Below are positions 33,085 to 44,736 of a stretch of 64,000 bases of DNA, in pieces. Position 1 is the stretch's first letter; the number at the start of each line of letters is the position of its first letter. Source of the DNA: Hypholoma sublateritium FD-334 SS-4 (lineage: Eukaryota > Basidiomycota > Agaricomycetes > Agaricales > Strophariaceae); NCBI GenBank assembly GCA_000827495.1, contig KN817586.1:88722-152721 (forward strand). The letters are read 5' to 3'. A program made the translations under genes and the position numbers. Under the pieces are notes generated by a model. The model did no database searches. It was not told where the DNA came from and saw nothing but the letters and a program-made list of their open reading frames with translations.

Positions 33085-34983
33085 TCATTGGAAAGGGAAC
33101 GAGCGTGGCGAGTTCCTAGCGCTGGAAGATGCTCTCGGTGGTACAGTGGTCGAAGGTGAATTGGACCCCGACCTCGTACCGTGCGCGTAGTACCCCTGCG
33201 CATGTGCCTCGTCGTACGGTATATAGCCTGTTCGGCCTACAGGATACTGCTCCCATTCTCCGTCACCAATTAAAGGACCACGCACGGATCCGCGCGAAGA
33301 ACGGGGAGTCGCGCGGAGCGATGCGGGGGGTTGAGTATATCTGCGTTCTGGTGTGCGAGGGGAAGCAGATTGGTGAGAAGGGGTATGCGCAGACTGGTGA
33401 GAAGGGGCAGTTGTCGATCGCATTGACGGCGGCCGCGGTGGAGCAGGCGTGCGCTGGTGCTCGCTAACTGGAAGGAGAATTCGCTGCGAGGAGCGCGCGG
33501 AAGTGGGACTGGCATCGAATTGACTGGTAACAGGCGGGTCATAGAGGGCATAGCCGCGAGACGATGCCCGTGAGGTGGCTTGTGAGACCACTCCCGGCCC
33601 CGACGAGGGCTGAAATGTGTTATCCGAGCTGTATCTTGGTTGTGGTTGCATAATTGGCTGGTCAGGAGGATCTTGAGGGAGAGGCGGATATATCGGTGGG
33701 TCTTGCGGCATAGGGGGGTAGATCGGAGGGTCTTGCGGCAGAGGTGGGGGGAGCGGTTCCGGCGTGGCCATTTGCGACAGCGGTAACTTCATGCTTACCG
33801 CCGGCGTATTTCCTGTATATATACCCTGCTCCTTGAAGCGAGGTGTGAATACCGGCGGGTTTGCAGGTAGCGGGGGCGCTTCGCCAAATTCTTCGCCAAG
33901 GTCGACTTGAGAACCGCGGTGTGGAATGATTGCAATAATCGGGACCTTCCCCTCGTCACCTTCGCGCTGAAATTCTTCATATGAGTCCCAGGTCCCCGCG
34001 TCGCTACCTTCTTCCGCCAGCCCGCCACCGGTGGCAACCTTGAAATTTGGGCGCGCGAAGTCCGGTGCGCGCCATGAAATTTGCGGAGCGCGTTTCAGTT
34101 CATCTCGCCTTCGCGACCGTTCGGGATAATAGTCGACTGTCGGCCGTTCGGGGGCGACCCACGGCAGCGAAGCAATTTTATTTGCGATTCTTTGGGCACG
34201 CGTGAGATAGGTATTGAACGAGACGTCAGATGGAGGCGGAGTTGGGGGATCCATCTGCGCGTAATCGGAGCCAAATTCCGGGGCAGCAGATACTGGCGAA
34301 AATAGCTGTGGTGGGGACATTATCTGCGCGGGTGTGTATGCGTTTTGCGAGACGGGAGACCGGATCGAGGAAGGGTTAACATGACCATTGACAGTTTCGA
34401 CATGTGTTGGTGGATAGTATTGCTCAGCGCCAGTTCCGGCAGGAAAGGTCGCAGGACCAACGAGTTGTGGTGTTGAGTGCCCGTACCCCGAATCTCTAAG
34501 CGCGGCGGCCGGCGGACTTGGACCCATTCCTGTGCTGTGGCTTCTACTCGAAAGTGTACCCCTTCTGAGAGATCCGACTGCTCGCTTCAGTCCGCCCACT
34601 ATGCTTCCCGCCAATTTGCCTTGCCGTGGCGCATCGTCAACCGAGCCTTTGTCCGAGCCTGCATCTATTGAACCGGCATTGGCATGAAATGGGAGCCCAG
34701 GATCGACATTAAGCCCAGTGGATCCGGCTGTGAAGAGGTTCGCAGGTGGCGGCGGCACAGGCGAGCGAAGGTACACGGGACCCCGCGAGGGCTGCGACGG
34801 TGAGCTCTGGGGTCGTACACGTGGAGTATTCTGCGCTAGGTGTTCAATGCGAGCTGATGCGGGAGTGCCGCGGCTGGACGGAGGTCTCGCAGGAGATTCC
34901 GAGAGCCATTGTGGAGATGGGACGAAGGGAGGATTTTCTGCTGTCGCCGTTGAACGACGCAGGATGGAATGCGTCGCGGACAT
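33085..34983 (-). CDS. proline-rich basidiomycete conserved protein
   Basis: Single exon, 632 residues, start codon at 34983. Mostly disordered and rich in Pro/Ser/Arg. A conserved-looking core near residues 255-315 contains VSFNTYLTRAQRIANKIASL, PWVAPERPTVDYYPERSRR and ISWRAPDFARPNF. Downstream is a short proline repeat, LPQDPPIYPPMPQDPPIYPP, with three nearly identical units, and later a Ser/Arg-rich tail. No enzymatic or membrane motif. The core resembles segments found in uncharacterised Agaricomycete proteins; the proline repeat could bind SH3 or WW domains, which is inference. The lack of introns over 1.9 kb is unusual for this window. Confidence 0.75.
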   Translation of the reverse strand: MSATHSILRRSTATAENPPFVPSPQWLSESPARPPSSRGTPASARIEHLAQNTPRVRPQSSPSQPSRGPVYLRSPVPPPPANLFTAGSTGLNVDPGLPFHANAGSIDAGSDKGSVDDAPRQGKLAGSIVGGLKRAVGSLRRGTLSSRSHSTGMGPSPPAAALRDSGYGHSTPQLVGPATFPAGTGAEQYYPPTHVETVNGHVNPSSIRSPVSQNAYTPAQIMSPPQLFSPVSAAPEFGSDYAQMDPPTPPPSDVSFNTYLTRAQRIANKIASLPWVAPERPTVDYYPERSRRRDELKRAPQISWRAPDFARPNFKVATGGGLAEEGSDAGTWDSYEEFQREGDEGKVPIIAIIPHRGSQVDLGEEFGEAPPLPANPPVFTPRFKEQGIYTGNTPAVSMKLPLSQMATPEPLPPPLPQDPPIYPPMPQDPPIYPPLPQDPPDQPIMQPQPRYSSDNTFQPSSGPGVVSQATSRASSRGYALYDPPVTSQFDASPTSARSSQRILLPVSEHQRTPAPPRPPSMRSTTAPSHQSAHTPSHQSASPRTPERRYTQPPASLRATPRSSRGSVRGPLIGDGEWEQYPVGRTGYIPYDEAHAQGYYAHGTRSGSNSPSTTVPPRASSSARNSPRSFPFQ

Positions 34984-35461
34984 TTGTCATGGATCAATTT
35001 ATTTATTCGTTATTAACGGGAGATTTCAATCTCCGCCAATCGGCCGGCCGACATAGCAAATTACTCCAGCCGCCAGCGAGGGAAAGAGGGAAATCGAAGG
35101 GGAAAATCAAAAAATGGCCAGTAATTGACGCTCATAAATGGACGACGTTTCGAAAGCATATAAACCAAACCTCAGGCCTCAATCCAGATGGATATTAGTC
35201 GGTGGCGAAGGTTGGACGAAAACGAGCTGGTTTGAGGTCCGAACTGCAGCTTTCTGAAAGATAATTCGCTCATTATCCTCTTTATACATAATTAAAAGGT
35301 TGCCAAACGACATGATCCCTATACCCAGGCTACGCCCAAGTGACGTCGAAGTTACAAGCCAAGATCCGTTCTATACATGTAAGCAAGCAGTCATATTAGC
35401 ACAGGTCATCGACACCTTGCTCGAAATTAAATTATAGATGTCGAAATTTCAAACGCCCATG
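34984..35461. other. intergenic, nothing recognised
   Basis: Promoter side of the proline-rich gene and downstream end region of the next minus-strand gene's 3' side. Confidence 0.5.
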
Positions 35462-37725
35462 TCATGCCAATCGCGTCCGTGACCTAGTTCCAGAACCGCT
35501 CCTACTCATTCGCAGAGAATTCCACACCCTCTTCACAGACCCATTTCGCCCGTTCTTCAGTGTCCCCGACCACGACCGCTGCTTCGCAGCCGCGTCGACG
35601 ATTCCGACATCGAGAATCGTTACCTCCACTCCCATCCCCGCATCGCCGAGTTTTGACATCAAGTCCGGACCTGAATCCTCTAACTCCGTGCGCCCAGAAG
35701 CAGCCAAGACAGACCGCGCTGCGAGCTTTGGGCCACTCCCCTCGACAGCACTAGAAGACGTGTACATGTCCGTTGAAGGCACAGGATCACGCTCCAACCG
35801 CACCGCTGGGCGGCGCCTGTCTGACAGGAAGCGTGTATTTGATGCGACCGCCGCCGGCAAGGGGAAGGATGGAGCACTCCCGGACGTGGAAGCTTGTGTT
35901 GGGTGAGGTATAATGGGAATTGGATGTCCGCATACAGCATCGGAGTGAGTCCTGTTTGCGGGGGAGGCCCAACGCCAGCTTGCCACCCTCGCTAGTATCG
36001 ATTTGCGTCTCAGTGGGAGTGTTACAGGCGTCAGGTCAGCGAGATTGGCGTCGACGTCGACAGCAGAACATATAGGTGCCGGCACTACATTTGGGGTAGC
36101 GTGTGAATGGCTCTCGAATAATTTCCGAGGGACATCCTTCTGGTGGGTAATGAACGAAGGGGAGGTGATGTGGATGTCTGGCCTAGTATACGTGCTGGAC
36201 GCTGACGAGGGGATGTCTGAATTCGGAGAACTCGACAGGTGGGAAATATCCAATGTCTCTGCGGAAGATGTGTTATTACTGTACCTCCGTTCAGAGGTAC
36301 GAGGGGACTGGTTCTGGTACTGCGCGGAAGACTTGACCCAATCAGCAGTCGGGTTCGTATAAGAACTATCATCTGGATGGTGAGGGGGGAGAAAGAGGCA
36401 GATGTATCGTCAGCGTTCATGCATCAGCTGTCCGGTTGATCAGAAATAAATCTGCTTACCAGCACTCGAGTAATTCTTCTGCTGTCTCTCGACCATATGC
36501 AGGGAGTGCTCTGGGGTCTCCGTGCTCGGTGCAGACGCGAGGGTACTCAACGAGCCTAGGTATGATCGACTTCTCGAATATGTAGAGACTGAGCTATCGA
36601 TACTGGCAGTGGAGATTCTCCTTGTACCGGTATTCGCGCGATCCAGGGATCTAGTCTTCTCTAGCGCTGCCGCTGTGTTCTTCCTGTGGTACTCCTTGGC
36701 AGAGATAGGCAAGATAACCCCTGGCGCAGATAAGCCAAGCCTGGTAAACGGAGGGGTGATAGCACGCGCATGGTGGGTGTACCAGGCGTTATCCTGGAGG
36801 GACGTCGAATTCGGTGTGATGGAAGGCGGGGATGGCTTTAAGATCGACTTCGGCCTCGTGGCCGCAGGAATGGCCAGCGGCCTCGAAGAAGACTCTGCGG
36901 CATATGGCGAGTGAAAATGATCAGTCCAGTCGGGTGGGCGAAGGTTTCCGACCATCGTCTTTCTGTCGCCTTGGCGTAGTCGGCCTGAGGGGGGAGAGGG
37001 TGAGAGCGACGTATGACGACGTAACGGGTGAACACGAGAATGAGGATAAGGATATTCTGTCTGAGAGCGTCCGCGTCGACTGCCGGGGTCTTCGAACTCG
37101 GTAATTACATCAGGAATCCCCAGTCGTTTCAGCGGAGGGCGGCTTGATGGCGATATTTCAATTACGGCGCTTGAGCGTCTGGACGACACAAATGACGGCG
37201 ATGAACTTGCGGTGCTCGCATGGGACAGAGGGCGTGTCTGACGACGGGAAGGAGGTTGCGAAGGGGACTGCGTGAGGCTTTGCGAGGATTTAGAGCGTAG
37301 GTAGCAGGAAAGGGGTTCGCGTAGGAAACTAAGGGATCGAAGAGACCTTGCGGATGCAGGCCTCTGCGAATGATCTACGTCGGCGCAAACTGGGTTGTGA
37401 ATCGTATCCGATAGCGCTGGTCCTGCAAGTGGAGACGAACGAAATGGCTTCCTTGTTGTCTTCGACGACTTCAGCACCTCCGCGTACAAGGCATCATCAT
37501 GAAAAGTGCCGTCATTGAGTACGATTTGAGGGGCTTGAACTGAATCAGCTTTCGTCGCATACCTAGACCTCATCGTCTACCTTCAAGCGTAGCAGGCTTC
37601 CACTGGGGTGATGTGTTCTGCATATAAAACATGGTGAATACGGTACTTTAAAAAACGCACAAATCACGTACGTAGTCAACTTGACGAGGACTAGGCATAT
37701 TCCAAGTCGGCCTGGTGAAAGTCAT
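35462..37725 (-). CDS. Ser/Arg-rich orphan protein, paralog of the gene at 17303-18865
   Basis: Joined from a first small exon at 37725 (MTFTRPTWNMPSPRQVDY), a second at about 37640, the main exon down to about 36458 and the last exon from about 36370 to the stop at 35462. The main exon holds PFRSSPLAGPALS and later DNAWYTHHARAITPPFTRLG with GVILPISAKEYHRKN, both matching the 17.3-kb paralog. The last join gives TADWVKSSAQYQNQSPRTS followed by a Ser-rich tail with a basic end (SGTRSRTRLA). A 41-nt intron near 37570-37530 is needed to connect the first exons; without it a start at 37573 is possible. Disordered, no domain recognised. Shared blocks suggest a conserved short motif region with a common partner. 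Confidence 0.6.
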
Positions 37726-39328
37726 GAGTGGATGAATGTGAACGTGGTGTTGGAAGAAACGATGAAGGTTGGCGGAAGCAGTAGATCACGCAAGAAGGCG
37801 CTTAGGCTTTGATGAATGGACAGCAAGTCTTTATTCTGTCGCGATGAACTTCTGGGCACTGTCATGCACTAGCAGCTGTTAGGAACGATGGAGGGGGAAT
37901 GGCATCGCAACATTGCCGTTCCAGGTTGAATGATTCTAATATTGTACTATTCTTGGGCGCGCGAGAGACCCGGAAGGTCTCCTACTGGACTAAGAACGCC
38001 ATTGAACGGATGTGCGGCTGTGGGTAAGTAAGTGAGATTCTAAATTGAACTTGAACCAAACTTCAAACCGGCCTGCAGCGTCGCCCGCGATCCAGGCACG
38101 TTCAAGCTTCATGAAAAGGCGCATACCCGTGCATTTCCCTTGTTCACGTTCACGTTCTGTGTGTAGTGGAGATGGTATCGGTCCATTTGACCGTATTGTG
38201 GGGTATCGCTCATAGGGAAAGTTTGACCTTGTTGGCTCAAAGGAAAGAAGAAATACTGAGAAAATATCAATTACGCGGCAGCTTGGCGGCACTAGCGCGC
38301 TTACAAATAATTTTAGTGCACATACCAAATCCGGACATCAATGCATCACCCATCCGCCTCTTTCTTCCGCTCGTCCGAATACTGCCCGCTCTTGCCCCGT
38401 TGAGCGCTTGAAGTTGTCCACAATGCACACCCCCATTCTCAGTAAAAGATTCATATCAAGCCGATCACATCATTTCTCAGTCGCACGCACTACAGACTCT
38501 GTGATATTTACAAGTAGGCTCCAGAGATCTGAGCTTTTGAGTAGTACTGACAGTAAACTGAAAAGCTCCCCCACGACAGCTAGAAGAGGCTCAAACTTAA
38601 ATGATATTCAGTCTATACAAGAACCTACAGCGGTCAAAATCAGAGTACATCTGCAGAAGACGATCGGAGAATTTTTTACTGGCCCACGAGTCACGAGTCC
38701 CCCCATGCCTATGATAAATTATGGATAAGAATAAGTCACAGATCTTATAGCATTCCGACGTAATCCGGCTCTGGAGGGCTATTTCGAGTTTTGCGCGCAA
38801 CCACAACCGCGGGCGACATCTTCCCTCACTCTTTGCTACATAGTAATTTTATCGCCACTGGAATATCTTATACCCCATCATATCTTATACCCCATCATGA
38901 TTCATAGAAGTTCACAGATATCACATCAAATAGAAATTGAAAGCAGTGTAGAAAAACGGCCAGGTGACTACTCGAAGAAGATTTACATCAATGATAGTTC
39001 TAAATTTTGCATCCTCGGAACTTCCTCAATACCATCAACAATAACCTAAGCCGCATGAGTGAATCCACTACTCGCAAGCTTGGCTGAACTTCGCTGAGGA
39101 TGGACTGTGGCCTACTAGTACGGTGAATTATTGGCCTTGATATATAATTCCCCATAAACACCGTGGTATAAATAATTGCACACAATTATCTCTCGATTGA
39201 AGAAGCTGGATAAGAGATATTTGAAGATGGATAATCATGTGGTGTATACAAGCCTCTCATAAATCTATCCCGCCTACCACGGAAGCTTGGTACCATCTGT
39301 ATGTCCTCACTCTTTCTCGCGCATTGAT
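37726..39328. other. intergenic with a tandem duplication
   Basis: No gene supported. A 17-nt word beginning ATATCTTATACCCC is perfectly duplicated at 38863-38896. Confidence 0.45.
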
Positions 39329-39715
39329 TCATCTATTATTCTTAGCAGAGAAATTGCAGCTTCGTCGACGGTCTGACATGTATTTTTGAATATTTCTCTT
39401 ATACTCAGGGTTTAGTGTGATCTCGATGGCGTTAGTCACTGTCAGAACCCACAAAGAATCAATGCCTAGGCACAGAAGCAGAAGCAGTAAATATACGAAC
39501 ACATATCTGTGTCTACCACACCAAGGGATAGAGTAAACGCAGCTGTTATTTGAATAATCCAGCGAATCATTATAGAAACCAGGAGGATGCCCACTCAGCC
39601 ATTCATTCTTGAAATGTAGTCTCCGTGTAATAAAATTCATTGCTGCTTTACTGGCGCCGTACCCAGCAATGTCGCTGGATGCTAATCGAATATATGGGCC
39701 ATCCAGGGAGGCTCC

Positions 39716-39753
39716 GGCAGTGCTTATCGTAACAGGCAGTGCTTATCGTAACA
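39716..39753. repeat. perfect 19-bp tandem duplication
   Basis: GGCAGTGCTTATCGTAACA occurs twice in direct succession, inside the SDR pseudogene and shifting its frame. Confidence 0.95.
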
Positions 39754-40027
39754 AAGAACTTGCTTTGAGTAGATCGTGCAAGGCTTGAAATAAAACCACG
39801 GGACCCACAGTATTTACCTGATTCAAATTGAACTTTAATGATAAGAATACAGTGATGTGAACGTACTGTGAACTGATCCTCACAAATGGGTACAGCAGTA
39901 TCACGAACTGGACTGATGGTGTTTGCGATTCTTGGACATTAGAGTCCGGATGACAAGTAGAGACCAAAGGACAGCAAAATCGTGGCACATACCTGCGTTC
40001 GCAATGACCGTATCTACACGACCATGT

Positions 40028-40049
40028 TGCTCTTCGATTGTTCTTCGAT
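40028..40049. repeat. 11-bp tandem duplication (one mismatch)
   Basis: TGCTCTTCGAT is followed at once by TGTTCTTCGAT. It falls at the frame break between the EKEIEEQ and HGRVDTV segments of the SDR pseudogene. Confidence 0.9.
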
Positions 40050-40228
40050 CTCTTTCTCGAGGACTGCGTTACCCTCTGCGTCGGCTGATATATATTTTAC
40101 GATTGAAATTTGACCGGGGTACATGATCTGAAGGTCCTTCAAGGCAATCACGGTTGTTAGATCACGCACACCTGCATATATATATGCAGTAGGATAGGTC
40201 GCCGCGACTCGGGCGACAAGTCCCAGTC

Positions 40229-40593
40229 CTATTTACGCCTCTGTAAAGCGACCGAAGCGGTGAACGGACATATTATTAGGACATATCTGATTCGTACTTA
40301 GAGCATCTCCCATAGCGTGTATCGTACGTAGCCTTTTGTAGGGGATGCCCCAGAATTAGCAAAGTCTCTGTAATCGCCAGTGAGATCGCCAACGGTTAAT
40401 CATGATACATAGTGTGCGATGATTTCCCCTCTTTTACGAGCTGGCTATATAAATACTTTCCGATCACGGTAAATATTCTTCTTAAAGAATAATGAACGAT
40501 ATCATATCGATTTCGGTGACTTATTTTTCGTATTTTCTGTATTAAGTCTCATCTTACAATTCAAAGTATGGTGTTACAACAAGCAATCAAAGT
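40229..40593. other. intergenic with a TATA-like motif
   Basis: A CTATATAAATAC word at about 40444-40456 could be a core promoter left from the SDR pseudogene. Nothing else seen. Confidence 0.4.
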
Positions 40594-41339
40594 TCACGAA
40601 TCTTTCTTCAGGCTCGAGATGGGAAGCGTATAGCCAAATAGAGGGGCGATATAGGATCCGGCCGCAATCACAAGCTGTTATTCGTGAATCGAGTTCGACG
40701 TTTACGGTTTTACAAATGAGCGTGAATTTGAGGAGTTTAAGGAAATCTACTCACCATTCTTTCGAGCCATTTTATGTGCAAAGGAAGTACTAGACGCATG
40801 TCCCCGTGATACATGATCTGCATCAAACCAAAAAAGCTACTGCACATTCTCCCATCTGCAAATGCATTGCGGAAAAACAACGCTTTCTCTTCGTCCTGTA
40901 AATAACTTCAACTGAGCACTTGTTCTAACCTTGTGCATCTATTATCGAAAACTGACCATCGGCACAGTTCTTTCCTCGACGATGAGTTCCTCTCCTTTGA
41001 CTACTCGTATGCTGTGTTCAACACCTCTTGGTATACATATCTCGCCGTCTTCGGGGGTATAGAATCTCTTCTTATCTCCTATTCGCACTTCCATGCGGCC
41101 TGCAACGATGTGGAATATTTCGTCATGTCGTTCATGCCAATGAGCTGGTACATTGAATTCCTCTTCAAGCCCTCCTTCTGTGTGAACCCGCGTAATATAG
41201 GCGCTATCACTGAGAAATTCCTATTAAAGTTGGACCTTTTCAAGAACAAATTACTTGGGGTTTAATAGTAAGCACGCACCATGGTCACTCCCGGGGCAAG
41301 TTTAATCGCAGGAGGCAGGACGGTATCCGAGTCAGACAT
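40594..41339 (-). CDS. cupin-domain protein
   Basis: Four exons (41339-41280, 41220-40957, 40895-40755, 40674-40594) encode 181 residues. The N-terminal part is short (MSDSDTVLPPAIKLAPGVTM). The cupin barrel has motif 1 as PAHWHERHDEIFHI (metal ligands His, His, Glu) and motif 2 as YIPRGVEHSI, with GRMEVRIGDKKRFYTPEDG between. After the barrel is a ~70-residue helical-looking tail with HIKWLERM and AAGSYIAPLFGYTLPI. Cupins bind a metal and act as dioxygenases, isomerases or storage proteins; activity here is unknown. The same architecture is common among small basidiomycete cupins. It lies next to the dead SDR gene, so both may once have belonged to one catabolic pathway (inference). Confidence 0.85.
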
Positions 41340-41867
41340 ATTTCTCACGGTATTGATGGGAAGGAAGTTGGGTGAGCAAGTGAGTAGTAGTAGCGCCCTA
41401 TGTCGGCTCAATCTTGTGAATTTATACACAGGACCGGTGGGACATAGCCCCTGCACGCTGTTTCAATACCATCTGATATAACTTTTAGAAGGACAAATTA
41501 GCAGAGCGTATCCAGTCTCGTGCCCAGCTTTCAATAGTGGAAGGAAGAATCATTTGGGTACGAGGCTATGGGGCATCAAAGATGGCGTTCAACGCGTTAC
41601 ACTTTTTTGTAGTTCGGACTCGACTTGAAGTGAATTACAATACGGCAGACCTCATGAGTTATAAATAAATACAGGATACAGATCAAAGTACATACTTTTA
41701 CGGAGGAATCTCTCACACACTTGCCCGGACTTAATTTGGGCAATCTGATCCTGGCATTGCCTCTTCGATGTGTATCAGTGCCTGCACTGCGCAGCTGCGG
41801 AAAGACACAGCTCCAGTACTTCAGTAGTTCAGTACACAGTTTCAGGACTTGGACACCCGCCACCACC
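41340..41867. other. divergent promoter region
   Basis: 528 bp between the cupin (minus) and the four-TM protein (plus). No RNA or repeat seen. Confidence 0.5.
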
Positions 41868-42467
41868 ATGATTGTGGTCGACACATCCGACGCCGAGGCC
41901 CAGTCAGACGCTGCGTCCATAAGGACCCTCGTCACTATCCCGAAATTCCCCCGTTTCTTCTCGACGTTGGCCTGCGTCTCGTTGCCGATCTCCACAGCGG
42001 CTTTCATCTGTGCCCTCATGAATGGGAATCACATCCTCGGCCACCTTAATAGTCTTTTGACAATCCTTGCATTCGTCTTCACCCTTCCGTACCAGGTCCT
42101 CGCCATCCTACTCGTATGGCTCCACAGCCATCAGACAGAATCCATCCTTACATTCTCGCCCGCCTCACGCAAAAATCTTGTGTACACTACATCTATTGCA
42201 TTGGCGTGGATAGCTTCGGCCACTTTCACGGGTTGGGTGATGGTGAACGTAGTAGTGGACGAAAACACTACAGAAGGAAGAAAGCTCGTTACCCCTACTC
42301 TTGCGTTCAGTCTCTCGACCGTCGAAACCATAATAATGGGCGCAATCACGGTGCTCTGCTATCTCCATAGACGATTAGAAAATAGGCATAATTCGGCCCC
42401 TCAGATGGTGCAGATGCTTGAACTACAACCTTCCCGCGACTCGAACACTAAGGTCATCTCACCATAA
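41868..42467 (+). CDS. four-transmembrane protein, MARVEL-like
   Basis: Single exon, 199 residues, start ATG at 41868 in a good context (CACCACCATGA). Four hydrophobic segments are visible: around FSTLACVSLPISTAAFICAL, LTILAFVFTLPYQVLAILLV, YTTSIALAWIASATFTGWVM and TIIMGAITVLCYL, with a charged 25-residue N-terminus and a short polar C-terminal tail. The topology (four helices, both ends inside) matches small fungal MARVEL-type membrane proteins, but no residue signature proves it. Probable role in plasma membrane organisation or trafficking is inference. The upstream longer frame has no ATG in frame that I would choose. Confidence 0.65.
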   Translation: MIVVDTSDAEAQSDAASIRTLVTIPKFPRFFSTLACVSLPISTAAFICALMNGNHILGHLNSLLTILAFVFTLPYQVLAILLVWLHSHQTESILTFSPASRKNLVYTTSIALAWIASATFTGWVMVNVVVDENTTEGRKLVTPTLAFSLSTVETIIMGAITVLCYLHRRLENRHNSAPQMVQMLELQPSRDSNTKVISP

Positions 42468-43593
42468 ACAGTCATTTTGACGCTATAATTGAGACCACTA
42501 CCAGTGAGCAATTACTGCTTGTAGATATCACGATTCTCACTGATTCTCCGATAGTTTCACTCATTTTCGAATAACCTCACTCCTTTACATGTTTTTTTTA
42601 TATTACTTCATACCCTCTTGCTTGCAATAGAGGGAGTCCGGCACGACGAATTTTAGAAATTTCGCCAGAATCGCGACCTTTTCGACTGTCGTTTGAAAGG
42701 TTGATCAAACAGCGACATCGCTACGGGCAAAGTCCAACCGCAGTTTTGATCAAGACTACGGGCTGCAGTTCCTTGGGAAGAAATGTCAAATACTCCACCG
42801 AAATGACCCTCGCACCGATACAACTGCGCTGCGCTGCTGCTAGTGCGATCATTATCTCGGTTCAGCACGCGACGAGTCTGCACTTCCCGAGAGCATCACT
42901 TCAGACCTGGCGACAGTTCTCGCCGCTGTGCGAGTACTCGTCTTCCTTGACCACAATCACCCATCATCCAGTGGCCGCCCACCCGCACTGCATGGTTATA
43001 AATCACCGCACTCGGCGGCGTTGAGTGCGACACGCGCTGCGGCCCACCGTCCGCAAGGCGCGGGAAGCGGGGCGAACTCTGCTCTGCAACACGGCGTGCG
43101 CGGCGACCGTGTGGATGGTAGCCAGATGGTAGCCGTGGACGCTCTGCCACCCGCGGCAATTGGTCGTGTAAAGACTCCCCGAGATTGTGCGAGGGTCCGC
43201 GGGCAGCTAACTCGGGCCGGCGCCGAAGATCTAAGCTGCATTTTAGCGTATTCGACATATTCCCGGCGAATCGACAAAGAGGACTTGAACGTCATACAGT
43301 TTCATATTTTTTTCCCGGATTTCTGATAATGATAAGATGATTACGCCATCGATAGCTTGCTCTGTTTTCGTAGGTGTGGTGGGGAAGTTTTGATAAATGC
43401 ATTGAGCGGTGTACTCACCCTTAGATGCGTCCATATCAATCCTGCGTCGTTTGGCGGGAAATGAGGTGTGATGATCCATGACACGGCTTTTTTGCCTACG
43501 GGATTCGTTCGTGTTCCGAGCATTACCACAACGGCAACAACACGTAGGTAGCCGACTGGCGATATTAAAATATTATTCAAGATGCACCTAAAT
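42468..43593. other. intergenic, GC-rich part unassigned
   Basis: 42880-43240 is GC-rich with overlapping frames on both strands. A 78-residue minus frame from 43479, beginning MDHHTSFPAKRRRIDMDASK, is followed by a good GTGAGT donor and might be a small nuclear protein, but I cannot complete it. Confidence 0.35.
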
Positions 43594-44736
43594 CTAATGC
43601 GTCGACTTTTTCCCTATAACGAAACAACATTATCATTCTGCGCAACGAGATAGAGCAATGCCAAATCACGCGAGGGGAGCGGGAGACTCACCATCCACAA
43701 ACATATTCCGCGTCGCCGCTGGGAGCGTGCACACGATGCCGTCTAGCTCCTTTGTCAGCTTCACCTGGCAGCCCAGCCGGCTCGTATCGGTGAGCCCAAA
43801 CGCCATGTCGAGCATGTCGTTCTCGTCGTCGTCTGGTTCGGGGAGGCGGTCATAGAACTCCTCAGGGAGGATAACATGGCACGTTGAGCACGCCACGGAG
43901 CCTTCGCAGGCGCCTGGTGGTCGTCAGCCCATGCGTAGAGCAATAGCGAAGGTGGCGCGGAAAGATTTGACGAGAGACCGCGGTAATATGATTCAAGGCA
44001 CATTGAATGGGCACGAGAAAGATGGTCGGAAGGTAGAGGGAAACGAGGACGGGGATATCGCGTAAGTCCGCATTCGGTTGGTGGGAGAGAGGTAAGATGA
44101 CGCACCTTCCAGGTCGATGTCATATTCGTGTGCTATCGCCAGGATGTCGTCGCCCTCGTTTGCCTCGACGGTCCGTATAAGCTTCCCCTCCGAGTCCTTG
44201 AAATGCACTTTCAGGCTATGATCGTGAACCGGCGTGGCGGGAAGAGCAAAGTAAGGTATGAGATGAAAGTCAATTGGCAATAGACCAAGGACAGTATTTC
44301 ATTTGCGTATGGCGAGTGTAAAATAGGGCGACGAGCGTGATTTCGGAAATGACGGGAGGGGTCAGTTCATGGTGTCAGGAAAAGTAGGCGAGGTGTGGAA
44401 AGCGCACCCTGTTCCAGGTTCTGGTCGGTCTATGCCCATGTGCTGTAGAACTGAATTCGCCAGAGATTAAAGTAGTTGGGGATATATGACTTCATGAAAC
44501 GCACTAGCAGACGAGTGAAGCCCCCGCGACCTAGGCTGGCCGAACCAGTCCTTACTCATCAACCGGCAGGGTGATACCGTTATCCTCGAAGCATGTATCA
44601 GAGTTGCTGACGAAGAGCTTTTCGCTGCGCAAGCAGCTTTTGTTGAAAGACAAGACCGTGCTGCCATCGACGGTGTCACCAGTGCTGGCTGTCTGCGAGA
44701 TACATGGCGTGATGTGCGATGGAGAAGGCTGTTCAT
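43594..44736 (-). CDS. YAH1: mitochondrial [2Fe-2S] ferredoxin, adrenodoxin type
   Basis: Electron carrier of the mitochondrial matrix, essential in fungi for Fe-S cluster assembly and for heme A and ubiquinone synthesis. Five exons (44736-44491, 44442-44408, 44215-44106, 43913-43692, 43613-43594) give 210 residues. The first ~80 residues are a basic, Ser/Arg-rich presequence. The mature part has [20 protein letters not shown], the cluster segment [15 protein letters not shown] (C-x5-C-x2-C), the acidic partner-binding stretch [17 protein letters not shown], and [17 protein letters not shown] with the fourth cluster cysteine. It ends FVDGKKSTH. The four ligands are intact. Exon 2 is only 35 nt and exon 5 only 20 nt. 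The presequence is longer than usual for this family. Confidence 0.95.

Larger units (their letters stand above)
39329..40228 (-). pseudogene. short-chain dehydrogenase/reductase pseudogene
   Basis: Order on the minus strand: GLGLVARVAATYPTAYIYAG with GVRD (end of the Rossmann loop, start of beta-2), KYISADAEGNAVLEKEIEEQ, then HGRVDTVIANAG in a different frame, an intron, VNTVGPVVLFQALHDLLKAS, then in another frame FVTISTAGASLDGPY and IAGYGASKAAMNFI, which holds the catalytic Y-x3-K. The frame breaks coincide with two short tandem duplications: 11 bp at 40028-40049 and 19 bp at 39716-39753, neither a multiple of three. The first exon with the TGxxxGIG start is not found upstream, and the C-terminal third after LHFKNEWL loses similarity. 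It resembles fungal norsolorinic-acid-ketoreductase-like SDRs. An old gene now dead is the simplest reading. Confidence 0.75.

Noticed and set aside
43243..43479. Small minus-strand protein with a KRRR nuclear-signal-like start
   Set aside because: One good donor is present, but no conserved domain or complete exon chain.
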